DNA from: an uncultured Clostridia bacterium
GTDB taxonomy: Bacteria > Bacillota > Clostridia > Oscillospirales > Ruminococcaceae
NCBI GenBank assembly: GCA_947624555.1
Contig: CANQKW010000001.1
Location: 1 to 64,000 of the forward strand
Direction: 5' to 3'
Length of the DNA stretch: 64,000 nt
The translations under genes were made by a program, and so were the position numbers. Every line of letters begins with the position of its first letter. Position 1 is the first letter of the stretch. Below are positions 26,301 to 35,342 of this stretch, piece by piece. Under the pieces are notes generated by a model. That model searched no databases and had not been told where the DNA came from. It saw only the letters and a program-made list of their open reading frames with translations.

Positions 26301-27727
26301 GTTATCTGTGAAGGAATAGGGACTTCGGGATTGACAAATGTACCGAATTCCTCAATTATCTCTCGATTTTTAAGCTTTACTGCGCCTATTTCGGTTATTC
26401 TGTCAGATTTTGATGAAAGTCCTGTGATTTCCAGATCAAATACGATTATTTCATCATCAACGGAATAATCGCAGCAGCCTGTCACAAGAGCAGAACTGTC
26501 ATTGACAAAATACGCCTCAACTCCGTATATCACCTTCATCTCAGAGCCGTCTTTATGCAGCTTTTCAATGGTATTCATAGCCTCGGGATAGCTTTGAAGA
26601 TTGCCGTGGTCGGTTATCGCAACCGCAGGGTGTCCCCAAACATTTGCCTGTTTAATAAGCTGTTCCGCTGTACTTGTAGCGTCCATATCGGACATATTCG
26701 TATGCATATGGAGTTCAACTCGCTTATGCTCCGCCGTATCCTTACGGCTTTTCAAGCTGATTAACGCCATTGAATCTGGACGAAGATTTAAACTCTTTGT
26801 AAACTGGTCAAACTCAAATTTTCCGTTTACAATTATAGATTTACCGTTTGAAATATTTGATTTTAACGTTTCTTCGTTAGACGACTCTGTTATTATTTTC
26901 AAAATCTGAGAAGAATTTCTGTCAGAAAAAAACGCCGTAAAAATCAACGTTTTCTTATCACGGGAAAGCTTATCTTCCGTCTTGAAAACAGTTCCCCAAA
27001 CGGTTGCCTCGTCGTGTTCGGAAAAAGGCTCGGACATAGATGTCGGCTCGTCGAAATTTCCCTTGCCGAAAAACAGTTTGACATTATTGTCAAAATGCTG
27101 ATTATCAAACGGCAGAATAATATCCTGCGGTTCAGCAAGAAATTGCGGTCTTTTTCCTCTTGAACTGCTGCTTGTATATTTGGGAACAGGCTTTGGCGTT
27201 TCGTTTGAAACAGAAACCTTTTCAACGGTAGATTCTGAATTTCTGCTGACATAATCCTCAACATCAAGCTCGTTTTCCGACGAGAGTATTACATTTATAT
27301 TCTTGTCAAAAATTCCCTTGACAAAGCTTTCTATCCTCTTGTCAAGCCCCATTCCCTGCAGCATGGCTTTTCCGCCGCTTTTAAGGGTTATCTCATACGT
27401 CTGACCGTCGTCGTCAATTTTTGCCCCGTCAAAATAACCGTTTACCCCGACATATTTCCTTTTGAGCATTTCAACTATATCATATATGTAGTCGGTCGTG
27501 AAAAGCTCAGAATGATACTTAGGATAAAGCGTTGTTTCGCATTCAAGGCTTTCAGATATTTTTTCAGCCGCAGAAATAAGTTCCTTCATAGGAACAAGCT
27601 CTGAAAATTCAACATTTATATTTAATTTATTTTCTTCTTTTTTATGAAATATTTTAATAGCTTTTCCTTCCGAAATATTTTCAGAAAACTCAATATCGTC
27701 AAACAAATCTTTAAGCAAAGCCGACAT
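23387..27727 (-). CDS. polC: DNA polymerase III alpha subunit, PolC type
   Basis: Replicative polymerase of low-GC Gram-positives with built-in proofreading. 1446 residues. Order: N-terminal domain ~1-190, OB domain ~220-335, PHP domain opening with ELHMHTNMSDMD near 345, interrupted by the DEDD exonuclease (VFDLEITGLSS ... LVAHNAGFDTSFI), then the rest of PHP, a zinc site CPKCRHSEF/CPNCGIDMI, and palm/fingers with the acidic DIDLNFSG loop. The C-terminus ends QYTLFDM, fitting a QxxLF clamp-binding peptide. It follows ispG by 12 bases as last gene of the pyrH-led operon. Confidence 0.98.
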   Translation of the reverse strand: MSALLKDLFDDIEFSENISEGKAIKIFHKKEENKLNINVEFSELVPMKELISAAEKISESLECETTLYPKYHSELFTTDYIYDIVEMLKRKYVGVNGYFDGAKIDDDGQTYEITLKSGGKAMLQGMGLDKRIESFVKGIFDKNINVILSSENELDVEDYVSRNSESTVEKVSVSNETPKPVPKYTSSSSRGKRPQFLAEPQDIILPFDNQHFDNNVKLFFGKGNFDEPTSMSEPFSEHDEATVWGTVFKTEDKLSRDKKTLIFTAFFSDRNSSQILKIITESSNEETLKSNISNGKSIIVNGKFEFDQFTKSLNLRPDSMALISLKSRKDTAEHKRVELHMHTNMSDMDATSTAEQLIKQANVWGHPAVAITDHGNLQSYPEAMNTIEKLHKDGSEMKVIYGVEAYFVNDSSALVTGCCDYSVDDEIIVFDLEITGLSSKSDRITEIGAVKLKNREIIEEFGTFVNPEVPIPSQITEITGITDEMVENAPSEKDALKEFMKFAGNAVLVAHNAGFDTSFIRECAQRCGIEYKFSYVDTVGICRAALPRLKNHKLDTVAKEYKLGDFNHHRAVDDAKMLAKIYQCLLKDAEKMGKLAVLGDLNDLFGGVDVKKLHTYHMIILVKNKTGLKNLYKLVSLSNLEYFYKKPRIPLSELQKHREGLIIGSACEAGELFKAILEDKPREEIDKIASIYDYYEIQPISNNKFLIREGYVPDEEALRMLNRKIVNLAEKHGKLCVATCDVHFKDKEDGIFRKILQAGQGYKDADNQADLYFRTTDEMLEEFSYLGEEKAFEVVVTNTNKISDMIDGDIRPIPKGTFTPSIDGAEQELQDLCWGRARDWYCEEGKELPEIVENRLKRELDSIIKYGFSVLYMIAQKLVKFSEDNGYLVGSRGSVGSSFVAIMSGISEVNPLAPHYRCPKCRHSEFITDGSVGSGFDLPPKNCPNCGIDMIRDGHDIPFETFLGFKGDKAPDIDLNFSGEVQAKVHRYTEELFGKDHVFKAGTISAVKDKTAYGFVKKYCDERGLNYNDAEIERLTIGCTGVKRTTSQHPGGMVVVPNDYEVYDFTPIQHPADKTESDMITTHFDFHALHDTILKLDELGHDVPTLYKHLEDMTKVKIADVPTSDPLVYKLFTSTEPLNLTEDIGVKSGTFGIPEFGTSFSIQMLQDAQPRNFSDLLQISGLSHGTDVWLGNAQDLIKNGTCTISNVIGTRDSIMVYLMHKGVEPSLAFKIMEITRKGNAKKLFDETIYKAFEENNVPEWYVESCKKIKYMFPKAHAAAYVTAAVKLAWFKIYKPAEFYAATLTKHTDNLELETVLKGKEAVKQRIQDIKNNPKPTAKDAGTLDALLLIYEMMCRGIDVLPVDAKLSNAVTYVVEDNKLRMPFMAVSGCGETAALKLKEVIDSGEALSIDEIQSMSGVNSTVIEKLKEMGVFRGFQQSAQYTLFDM

Positions 27728-27739
27728 AAATTTATCCTT

Positions 27740-28774
27740 TCATAACAAATCAATTTCTTTTTTTAGCTCCGATAAGAGTTTGTCCTCGGGTACTTTCCGA
27801 AGAATTTCCCCCTTTTTGAAAATAAGACCCTCACCGTCACCGCCTGCTATACCTATATCGGCTTCGCGAGCCTCTCCCGGACCGTTTACCGCACAGCCCA
27901 TTACTGCCACTTTGATAGGTTTTTCTACGTTTTTAAGGAGATTTTCGACTTCATTTGCAAGCGAGATAAGGTCAATTTTCGTTCTTCCGCACGTCGGGCA
28001 GGAAATTATTTCCGCTCCTTTGTACAATCCGCACGCTCTCAAAATATCTTTTGCGGCATAAACCTCTCTGACAGGGTCTGCCGTGAGCGAAACTCTTATC
28101 GTTGAGCCTATCCCGTCACATAGCAAAGAGCCTATACCGACAGCGGATTTTATAATTCCCATACGCTCTGTCCCTGCCTCGGTCACACCCAGATGAAGAG
28201 GATAGTCTGTTTTTTTTGCAAGCAGCCGATATGCCTCAATCATATTCTTGACATTTGAGGACTTTATGCTGATAACAATATCGTCAAAATCAAATCTGTT
28301 AAGCAATTCTGCGTGGTTTAATGCGCTCTCTGCAAGAGCCTCTGAAGTGGGTCTGCCGTACTTTTCCAGCAGCTCTTTCTCAAGAGAACCTGAATTTACG
28401 CCTATCCTTATGGGGATATTTTTAGCTTTACAGGCATTTGCGACAGCCTTTACGCCTTCGGACGAGCCTATATTTCCGGGATTTATCCTTATTTTATCCG
28501 CCCCCCGTTCGATACACGCCAAAGCTATTTTATAATCAAAATGAATATCTGCGACAATCGGCACGTTTACGGCATTTTTCAATACCTCGATAAGATTTGC
28601 ATTTTCAATTTTCGGAACAGCGGCACGTATTATCTCACAGCCTGCTTTTTCAAGCTCGACAGCCTGCTTTACGCTGTTTTCGGTATCTTCGGCAGGAACG
28701 TTCAGCATTGACTGAATATAGATTTTTTCTTCGCCGAAAATGCAGTTTCCGACCTTAACTTTTTTCAAGCTCAT
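27740..28774 (-). CDS. ispG: 4-hydroxy-3-methylbut-2-enyl diphosphate synthase (flavodoxin)
   Basis: Penultimate step of the MEP isoprenoid route, an iron-sulphur reductase. 344 residues. TIM barrel N-terminus (IQSMLNVPAEDT, CEIIRAAVP), then the [4Fe-4S] ligands in SCPTCGRT and GCAVNGPGEAREADIG. The ATG overlaps the rseP stop as ATGA. With dxr two genes upstream this gives two MEP enzymes in one operon. Confidence 0.97.
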   Translation of the reverse strand: MSLKKVKVGNCIFGEEKIYIQSMLNVPAEDTENSVKQAVELEKAGCEIIRAAVPKIENANLIEVLKNAVNVPIVADIHFDYKIALACIERGADKIRINPGNIGSSEGVKAVANACKAKNIPIRIGVNSGSLEKELLEKYGRPTSEALAESALNHAELLNRFDFDDIVISIKSSNVKNMIEAYRLLAKKTDYPLHLGVTEAGTERMGIIKSAVGIGSLLCDGIGSTIRVSLTADPVREVYAAKDILRACGLYKGAEIISCPTCGRTKIDLISLANEVENLLKNVEKPIKVAVMGCAVNGPGEAREADIGIAGGDGEGLIFKKGEILRKVPEDKLLSELKKEIDLL

Positions 28775-29937
28775 CCCCCCGAAACAAGTTTTGATATATC
28801 GTTAAAAGTAACTGTTATCATCAGGACCAAAAGCAAAGCAAATCCCACGAAATGAACAATCCCTTCGACCTGAGGCTTTACGGGTTTTCTGCGGAAAAGC
28901 TCAATCAGCAGGAAAATCAATCGGCAGCCGTCCAATCCCGGAACAGGCAAAAGATTGAAAATTCCGACATTTATTGTCAGAAGAGCGATAATGCTCATAA
29001 AATCCGCAAAAGTATAGGACGGATTTGAAACTGCCTCGGTAATTACCGTGCCCACTCCTACAGGACCCGAAAGCTCATTTAATCCGTATTTTCCCGTAAT
29101 CATATCAAAAAGCGACATAATTATAAGTCTGCCCGTAGAACAGGTTTCACGGAAACTTCTTGTTATTACGTTGCCGAAATTCTTTTCAAGACGGTAAACA
29201 TAAAAATCAAAATAAACCCCGTTTTGAGTTGTCATAAACTCTACGTCTTTAAGGGTTATGACCTCGCCGTTTCTTTTGACGGTTATATCATATACAAGAT
29301 TGCCCTCAGCGTTTTTACGGCTGCTCGACTGGAGCTTATAGGTTATATCAGAGGCTGTAAAAATAGGCAGACCCTCTACATTAAGAATTTCATCGTTTAC
29401 CATAAGCTGAGAATTGCTTACGCTTTTTTCTCTGAATTCGCAAATCGTCGTTGAGGCGATGACTTCCGACGTACAAAGCGACACGATAACAACTATAAAT
29501 CCCAGTATGAGGTTCATAATCGGACCGCAAAGTGTTACTATTATTCTCTGCCAGACTGGTTTTCTGTTAAATGCACGGGGATTTGGCTCTGCAATTTCAT
29601 CTGTTTCCTCGCTGAACTCGTCAACATCACTTTCAAAAGCACAGTATCCGCCAACAGGTATTGCACGAAAAACATACTCGGTTTCCTTGCCTTTTTTTCT
29701 GAAAAGAGCGGGACCCATTCCGAACGCAAATTCCTTAACATAAATATTGCAGGCTCTTGCGGCAAAAAAATGACCCAGCTCGTGAATTAAAATTATAACA
29801 AGGAATACGAGAATTGCTACTGCTATAGGATAGATTTTCATAAAAATATCGTTTGCAAAAAAGTAAAGAAGAAAAAATACTCCTATGATCAAAACTAAAA
29901 CTGATATTGAAATTATTCTTTTTAAGACTGTTGACAT
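28771..29937 (-). CDS. rseP: site-2 protease (RseP/RasP family)
   Basis: Intramembrane zinc protease that cleaves anti-sigma factors and signal-peptide remnants. 388 residues. First membrane segment near 8-28, then IILIHELGHFFAA with the zinc site, a PDZ domain at ~180-270, and the second zinc-ligand region FNLLPVPGLDG followed by the last membrane segment. I chose ATG 29937 because GGAGG lies four bases upstream. Sits between dxr and ispG, the usual Firmicute location. Confidence 0.96.
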   Translation of the reverse strand: MSTVLKRIISISVLVLIIGVFFLLYFFANDIFMKIYPIAVAILVFLVIILIHELGHFFAARACNIYVKEFAFGMGPALFRKKGKETEYVFRAIPVGGYCAFESDVDEFSEETDEIAEPNPRAFNRKPVWQRIIVTLCGPIMNLILGFIVVIVSLCTSEVIASTTICEFREKSVSNSQLMVNDEILNVEGLPIFTASDITYKLQSSSRKNAEGNLVYDITVKRNGEVITLKDVEFMTTQNGVYFDFYVYRLEKNFGNVITRSFRETCSTGRLIIMSLFDMITGKYGLNELSGPVGVGTVITEAVSNPSYTFADFMSIIALLTINVGIFNLLPVPGLDGCRLIFLLIELFRRKPVKPQVEGIVHFVGFALLLVLMITVTFNDISKLVSGG

Positions 29938-29947
29938 ATTTCCTCCG

Positions 29948-31081
29948 TTAGAAATTGGAAAGTACGTATTCCTCTGCGGCATACCGTGTATTGATAATAT
30001 CCGACAGCAAAGGCTCTTTTATGTATTTTACATCTCTTAAAGCGGAATTAACAAGCTCTCCTATCTGAAGAAAACCTATCTTATCCTCAAAGAAAAGCGA
30101 AACAGCCGCCTCATTTGCACAGTTAATTATACAGGGTGCGTTTCCACCCATTTCGACCGCTTTTTTTGCGGCAGAAAGGCAGTCGAATACATCTTCATCA
30201 GGTTTTTCAAAGGTCAAAGCCCCGACATCTGTAAGCGAAAGTTTCTTAGCCAAACAAGAAAGACGTTCAGGATAAGTCAGCGCAAATTGGATAGGTATTC
30301 TCATATCTGCGCTTGCAAGCTGTGCGATAACAGCTCCGTCCTCAAATTCCACCGCAGAATGAAAAACGCTCTGTCTGTGAACTATTATTTCTATCTGTGA
30401 CGGAAGAGCATTAAAAAGCCTTACAGCCTCGATAAACTCAAGACCTTTATTCATCATTGTTGCGCTGTCAATTGTGACCTTTACACCCATTTTCCAGTTA
30501 GGGTGATCAAGAGCCTGTTCTTTTGTAATATTTTCAAGCTCTTTTCGGGATTTTCCGTAAAAAGGTCCTCCCGACGCAGTAAGAATTATCTTGGAAAATC
30601 TGTTTTTGCCTGCTCCCAAAAGGCATTGATAAATAGCTGAATGTTCACTGTCTATGGGCGTAATTTCCACACCTTTTTCTTTTGCGGCGGTCATAACAAG
30701 TTCTCCGCCTGCAACCAGCGTTTCCTTATTTGCAAGAGCGATATTATTTCCTACGCTGATTGCCGCCAGAGTAGGCAAAAGTCCCGACATTCCCACAACA
30801 GCGTTTACAACTTTATCGCAGTGCAGTACCGCAAGCTCGCATAGCCCGTCGCTGCCCGTAAGCACCTTTATTTTCATATCGGACAGCCTGTTTTTCAGCT
30901 CGCTGTAATAAGTTTCATCTGAAACAGCGACGTATTCGGGCAGAAATTCCCTTACCTGTTTTTCAAGCAAATCAATATTGCTGTGAGCGGACAACGCTTT
31001 TATTTTAATATTATGCGCACGGCAGACATCTAATGTCTGCTTGCCTATCGAACCTGTGGAACCTAAAACAACAATTTCCAT
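29948..31081 (-). CDS. dxr: 1-deoxy-D-xylulose 5-phosphate reductoisomerase
   Basis: Second step of the MEP pathway, NADPH and metal dependent. 377 residues. Rossmann motif VLGSTGSIGKQTLDVCR, NKETLVAGGELV, metal site PIDSEHSAIYQCL, ASGGPFYGKSRKEL, and NWKMGVKVTIDSATMMNKGLE (read as NWKMG and DSATMMNKG). GAGG is 7 bases before the ATG. Preceded by two hairpins (31103-31165) that set it apart from cdsA. Confidence 0.97.
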   Translation of the reverse strand: MEIVVLGSTGSIGKQTLDVCRAHNIKIKALSAHSNIDLLEKQVREFLPEYVAVSDETYYSELKNRLSDMKIKVLTGSDGLCELAVLHCDKVVNAVVGMSGLLPTLAAISVGNNIALANKETLVAGGELVMTAAKEKGVEITPIDSEHSAIYQCLLGAGKNRFSKIILTASGGPFYGKSRKELENITKEQALDHPNWKMGVKVTIDSATMMNKGLEFIEAVRLFNALPSQIEIIVHRQSVFHSAVEFEDGAVIAQLASADMRIPIQFALTYPERLSCLAKKLSLTDVGALTFEKPDEDVFDCLSAAKKAVEMGGNAPCIINCANEAAVSLFFEDKIGFLQIGELVNSALRDVKYIKEPLLSDIINTRYAAEEYVLSNF

Positions 31082-31102
31082 ACTCTTACCTCAAAAATCT
31101 AA

Positions 31103-31165
31103 AGGGAGAAAACCTCGTTTTCCCCCTGTCAGAGAATTTTAGGCAATATTACAATTTGCCTAAAA
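31103..31165 (-). promoter_or_regulatory. two hairpins between cdsA and dxr
   Basis: In minus-strand order: first TTTTAGGCAA/TTGCCTAAAA (31165-31156, 31146-31137), 10 bp perfect, loop 9; then AGGGGGAAAAC/GTTTTCTCCCT (31127-31117, 31113-31103), 11 bp with one mismatch and a 3-base loop, followed by TTAGATTTTTG. The second resembles a leaky terminator directly before the dxr ribosome site. Confidence 0.7.
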
Positions 31166-31175
31166 ACCGTGCGCC

Positions 31176-32033
31176 TTACCCTTGCTGCATTAACGGCGAA
31201 ACAAAGCTGAAAACGACGTAAATAAACGGCGCAACAAAAAGAACGCTGTCAAATCTGTCAAGTATTCCGCCGTGTCCGGGCATAATATTTCCGAAATCCT
31301 TTACATCATACTGACGCTTGATAACGGACATAGACAAATCTCCGAGAACTCCTGCTACGCTTGCGACCATTCCTACGGGAATAATCAAAGCATAATTCAT
31401 CTTGTACATAACGTCTGTCGGCAGAATAAGGTTATACACCAGACACTGAACCGTAACTGCTATTCCTACGGTTATAATTCCTCCTATAAAGCCCTCGACC
31501 GTCTTTTTCGGACTTATTTCGGGGCAGAGCTTATGCTTTCCGAGGAACGTTCCGATGAAATAAGCGCCCGAATCGCCCAGCCACGCACAAAACAGCAGAT
31601 AAACTATCATAAATACTCCGGGGTAATACCCGCCCTCAGCGTACCACGGAAGATTTCTCACGAAAATTATACAGCTCAAAGAAATCGGTATAGCCAAGGA
31701 CGAACCGCCGCAGGCTGCAATATCCATAAACTTGATAGATTTATGCTGCGAAAGCATAATCAAAAGCAATGCTACGATATATACTAGGCAGCCCATAACC
31801 CAAAACGGGCGTATAGTCGAAAACGACAGCATAGACGGAACAAACAGTGAAAAAACCACGCAAAATCCCGTCAGAAATTTATGATTATCGCACTTGACCG
31901 CACGAATAAGCTCATAAGAACCGATAGCGCTGAACAGTGAAATCAGCACCAGATAAACTATGAAATTGTCTAAAACCAACGCACTTATACCAACAACCAT
32001 AGCAACAAGTGCCGAAATAATTCTTTTAAGCAT
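31176..32033 (-). CDS. cdsA: phosphatidate cytidylyltransferase
   Basis: Makes CDP-diacylglycerol for phospholipid synthesis in the membrane. 285 residues with about eight hydrophobic segments. The family signature lies near the C-terminus: LGDSGAYFIGTFLGKHKL, SPKKTVEGFIGG and IMPGHGGILDRFDS with the metal-binding Asp. I chose the ATG at 32033 with GAAAGG upstream; the open frame extends 40 residues further but overlaps uppS and does not align. Follows uppS by 10 bases. Confidence 0.96.
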   Translation of the reverse strand: MLKRIISALVAMVVGISALVLDNFIVYLVLISLFSAIGSYELIRAVKCDNHKFLTGFCVVFSLFVPSMLSFSTIRPFWVMGCLVYIVALLLIMLSQHKSIKFMDIAACGGSSLAIPISLSCIIFVRNLPWYAEGGYYPGVFMIVYLLFCAWLGDSGAYFIGTFLGKHKLCPEISPKKTVEGFIGGIITVGIAVTVQCLVYNLILPTDVMYKMNYALIIPVGMVASVAGVLGDLSMSVIKRQYDVKDFGNIMPGHGGILDRFDSVLFVAPFIYVVFSFVSPLMQQG

Positions 32034-32043
32034 ACAATGCCTT

Positions 32044-32748
32044 TCAAATTCCGCCAAATCTACGGTTTCTAGCTGCAAATTCTTCAATAGCGGACTGTAA
32101 ATCTTTTTTTGTAAAATCAGGCCAGAGCACATCCATAAAAACAAGCTCTGCATAAGCTGCCTGCCAAATCAGAAAGTTTGACAGACGCTTTTCTCCGCTG
32201 GGTCGGATTATCAAATCAAGCGGCGGCATTTCACTTGTATACAGCAAATTTTCAACAAGCTCTTCATCAATATCTTCGGGTGAAATTTTCCCTGAAACGC
32301 AGTCATTTGCGATAAGCTGTGCCGCTCTCACAATTTCTGCTCTTCCGCCGTAATTCAAAGCTATCCCGGCAGTAAAGCCCCTGTTATTTACAGATTTCTC
32401 TTCAAGGTCAATCAAATCATCGCAAATATCTTTATCCAGCCTCGATTTATCCCCAAGGACAATAATTCTTGTATCATTATCTGCTGTCTTACGTATATCC
32501 TTGATATACCGTCTGAGCAAATTCATAATTCCGCTGATTTCATCTTTCGGACGATTCCAGTTTTCCGTTGAAAAAGCGTAAAACGTTGCGCACTCAACGC
32601 CTAATTCCTTGCACCAATCAATACACTTCTTAAAGACGTCAGCGCCTTTTGTGTGACCGTAATTTCTCGGCATACCCCGTTTTTTTGCCCAACGCCCGTT
32701 TCCGTCCATAATAAATCCGATATGCCTCGGAATACGATTATCTTCCAT
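32044..32748 (-). CDS. uppS: undecaprenyl diphosphate synthase (cis-prenyltransferase)
   Basis: Makes the C55 lipid carrier for cell-wall synthesis. 234 residues. HIGFIMDGNGRWAKKRG with catalytic Asp, NYGHTKGAD, FSTENWNRP, LNYGGRAEIV, and LIIRPSGEKRLSNFLIWQ. In the last motif the usual Gly/Glu pattern is kept. ATG and frr stop overlap as TGATG. Genes around it follow the canonical order. Confidence 0.97.
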   Translation of the reverse strand: MEDNRIPRHIGFIMDGNGRWAKKRGMPRNYGHTKGADVFKKCIDWCKELGVECATFYAFSTENWNRPKDEISGIMNLLRRYIKDIRKTADNDTRIIVLGDKSRLDKDICDDLIDLEEKSVNNRGFTAGIALNYGGRAEIVRAAQLIANDCVSGKISPEDIDEELVENLLYTSEMPPLDLIIRPSGEKRLSNFLIWQAAYAELVFMDVLWPDFTKKDLQSAIEEFAARNRRFGGI

Positions 32749-33302
32749 CAGATAGACATTATTTCCTTATCTTTATCCTCGCCGATTTTGTCAATTTGTT
32801 CGATAAACTTATCGGTGATTTTCTGGATATTCTTTTCTGCCTCTTTAACGTCGTCCTCGGTGATTTCGTTGGCTTTCTTCTTTGCTTTGATTTTATCCAT
32901 TCCGTCGCGGCGAACGTTTCTTACAGCTACTTTGCTTTCCTCACAGGTCTTGCTGACCGACTTGCAAAGCTCTTTTCTGCGCTCCTCGGTAAGCTGAGGA
33001 AACACAATTCTCAGCACCGTGCCGTCGTTAGTGGGGTTAATTCCCAGGTCGCTTGCCTGAATAGCCTTTTCAATAGCCTTAAGCTGCGTTTTATCATAAG
33101 GAGTGACAACTAAAATTCTCGCCTCTGCTACGGAAATAGACGCCATTTGATTTATTGGCGTTTCTGCTCCGTAATAGGTTACGGTTATCCTGTCAAGAAC
33201 AGCAGGGTTAGCTCTTCCTGCACGTATTGAGGCAAGCTCGCTCTGAAGTGCGTTGATACACTTTTCCATTCTTTGCTTAGTATTGTCGATAATCTCTTTC
33301 AT
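32748..33302 (-). CDS. frr: ribosome recycling factor
   Basis: Splits post-termination ribosomes with EF-G. 184 residues; N-terminal KQRMEKCINALQSELASIRAGRANP, then LTEERRKELCK and VRNVRRDGMDKIK in the long helical domain. I start at ATG 33302 with AAGGAGG upstream; the frame opens seven codons earlier inside the pyrH end. Typical pyrH-frr-uppS order. Confidence 0.97.
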   Translation of the reverse strand: MKEIIDNTKQRMEKCINALQSELASIRAGRANPAVLDRITVTYYGAETPINQMASISVAEARILVVTPYDKTQLKAIEKAIQASDLGINPTNDGTVLRIVFPQLTEERRKELCKSVSKTCEESKVAVRNVRRDGMDKIKAKKKANEITEDDVKEAEKNIQKITDKFIEQIDKIGEDKDKEIMSI

Positions 33303-33319
33303 TGAAATCCTCCTTTTAA

Positions 33320-34045
33320 TCACTTATTATTTGTAACAAGCGTACCCACGCTCTTGCCCATAACCGCATCATAAATATTATCGGGTCTGTCAAGATTGAA
33401 AACAATAATGGGGATATTATTTTCGGTACAAATGGCAGCGGCAGCGCTGTCCATTACTTTCAGTTTCTTTACGAGAATATCGTGATGAGTAATTACGTCG
33501 AATTTAACTGCATCGGGGCATTTTTTCGGGTCTTTATCATAAATTCCGTCGACCATTGTTGCCTTTAGAATTATATCTGCTTTCAGCTCAGCAGCTCTCA
33601 GGGAAGCCGCACTGTCTGTTGAAAAGAACGGATTGCCCGTACCGCAGCCAAAAATCACAATTCTTCCTTTTTCGAGGTGACGAAGAGCCTTTCCTAAAAT
33701 AAACGGCTCTGCGACCTGCTGCATTGTGATTGCAGTCTGCACTCTTACCGTACAGCCCATACCTTCAAGGACATCTGCTACAGCGAGAGCATTCATAGCC
33801 GTCGCCAACATTCCGATATGGTCTGCACGAGCCCTGTCAGAGCTGCCGCAGTCTCTTCCTCTCCAGAAATTTCCGCCTCCGACAACAATTCCGATCTGAA
33901 CGCCTGCGTCAGCGGTCTTTTTTATGCTTTCGCATATTTTCTCAACTGTCGAAAAATCAAGGCCCTGTCCCTTTTCGCCCGAAAGCGCCTCTCCGCTCAG
34001 TTTAAGCAAGACACGCCTGTACTTCGGCATAATATTATCGCTCAT
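33320..34045 (-). CDS. pyrH: UMP kinase
   Basis: Phosphorylates UMP to UDP; a hexameric amino-acid-kinase-fold enzyme. 241 residues. VLLKLSGEALSGEKGQG, IVVGGGNFWRG, FGCGTGNPFFSTDSAA, and DGIYDKDPKK. ATG 34045 has GGAGG six bases upstream; five extra codons in frame lack a site. It follows hom by 15 bases instead of the rpsB-tsf pair found upstream of pyrH in many Firmicutes. Confidence 0.97.
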   Translation of the reverse strand: MSDNIMPKYRRVLLKLSGEALSGEKGQGLDFSTVEKICESIKKTADAGVQIGIVVGGGNFWRGRDCGSSDRARADHIGMLATAMNALAVADVLEGMGCTVRVQTAITMQQVAEPFILGKALRHLEKGRIVIFGCGTGNPFFSTDSAASLRAAELKADIILKATMVDGIYDKDPKKCPDAVKFDVITHHDILVKKLKVMDSAAAAICTENNIPIIVFNLDRPDNIYDAVMGKSVGTLVTNNK

Positions 34046-34060
34046 CTTTTTCCTCCGCAA

Positions 34061-35302
34061 TCAATAATCCAGTACTCTCAGTCTTCCCAGAATTTCTGCT
34101 CCTTCGGAAAGCCTGTTCATAGCGTCAAGAGCCTCGCCCTCGGTCATCTCGCCTGTAACAAACGCAAGCTCGTTATCCTTACGGCTCTTTGAAGTAAGAT
34201 ACTCAACATCTCCAAAAAGCGTTTTAACGGCAGACTTTGTTTCATCGGGATTATTTGCAAGAAGTCTGATATAATTTCCGCAGACAAATCTCTCAAAAGG
34301 TCTGATAAAGCTCTGCTCGCTGTCCTGCCAATCGAGAGAACGACTCGTTTTGGTATGTTTGACCGCAGAAATAATATCCGATACAACGGCGCTTGCTGTC
34401 GGGAGCTTACCTGCGCCCTTTCCGTAGAACACAACATCGCCTGTTGCGTCGCCTCTTACGAGAATTGCGTTGAAAACGTCGCTTACACCGCTTAACTGGC
34501 TCTCGTCCTTGATGACCGCAGGGAAAACGCCGATTGAGATTTCATTGTTTTCCTCACGGCGAGCGCAGCCGATGAGCTTAATTTTAGCGTTGTGACTGTC
34601 AACATATTCAACATCTTCGGGAGTAATCTTTGTGATACCCTCTGTATGAACATTTTCAGGGTAAACGTGACGTCCAAACGAAAGCGACGCCAGAATACAA
34701 ATTTTTCTGCAGGCGTCCACGCCCTCAACGTCAGCCGCAGGATTGCGCTCAGCATATCCAAGCTGCTGTGCAATTGCAAGCGCCTCATCAAATCCCATTC
34801 CGTCACGGAACATTTTTGTAAGTATAAAGTTTGTTGTTCCGTTGAGAATTCCCGCTATTTCCTTGATTTCATTTGCCTCAAGACAAGCGTGAATAGGCTT
34901 GATAATCGGAATACCACCGCCGACGCTTGCCTCAAAGAAGAAATTTACATTCTTTTCCTTTGCAATTGAAAGAAGTTCTGCGCCTTTTTTTGCGACAAGC
35001 TCTTTATTTGATGTAACAACGCTCTTTCCTGCCATAAGGGAAGATTTAACAAAATCATATGACGGCTTAATTCCGCCGATAACTTCTGTAACGACCGTAA
35101 CCTCAGGGTCATTGAGAATTATATCGAAGTCCTTTACAAATTTGTCGGCATAAGGACTATCGGGGAAATCGCGAAGGTCAAGAATGTACTTTATATCAAG
35201 CGGCTCTCCTGCCTTTTTTTCCAGATTTTCCTTATTCCTGTAAAAAACCTCTACAGTTCCCGACCCGACAACGCCGTAGCCCAGAACGGCTATTTTTTGC
35301 AT
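34061..35302 (-). CDS. hom: homoserine dehydrogenase with ACT domain
   Basis: Reduces aspartate semialdehyde to homoserine on the way to threonine and methionine. 413 residues. NAD motif VLGYGVVGSGTVEVF, TSNKELVAKKG, the substrate motif GGGIPIIKPI, NGTTNFILTKM, and AERNPAADVEGVDACRK (metal and catalytic residues). The C-terminal ~80 residues form an ACT domain, implying amino-acid feedback. Heads the pyrH-polC operon; promoter at 35343-35371. Confidence 0.96.
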   Translation of the reverse strand: MQKIAVLGYGVVGSGTVEVFYRNKENLEKKAGEPLDIKYILDLRDFPDSPYADKFVKDFDIILNDPEVTVVTEVIGGIKPSYDFVKSSLMAGKSVVTSNKELVAKKGAELLSIAKEKNVNFFFEASVGGGIPIIKPIHACLEANEIKEIAGILNGTTNFILTKMFRDGMGFDEALAIAQQLGYAERNPAADVEGVDACRKICILASLSFGRHVYPENVHTEGITKITPEDVEYVDSHNAKIKLIGCARREENNEISIGVFPAVIKDESQLSGVSDVFNAILVRGDATGDVVFYGKGAGKLPTASAVVSDIISAVKHTKTSRSLDWQDSEQSFIRPFERFVCGNYIRLLANNPDETKSAVKTLFGDVEYLTSKSRKDNELAFVTGEMTEGEALDAMNRLSEGAEILGRLRVLDY

Positions 35303-35342
35303 AGTTCACTATCCTTTCCACTTATTTATTTCTATCCATAGT

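Noticed and set aside
35303..35342. T-box or threonine attenuator before hom
   Set aside because: The leader is about 40 bases with no stem or leader peptide.
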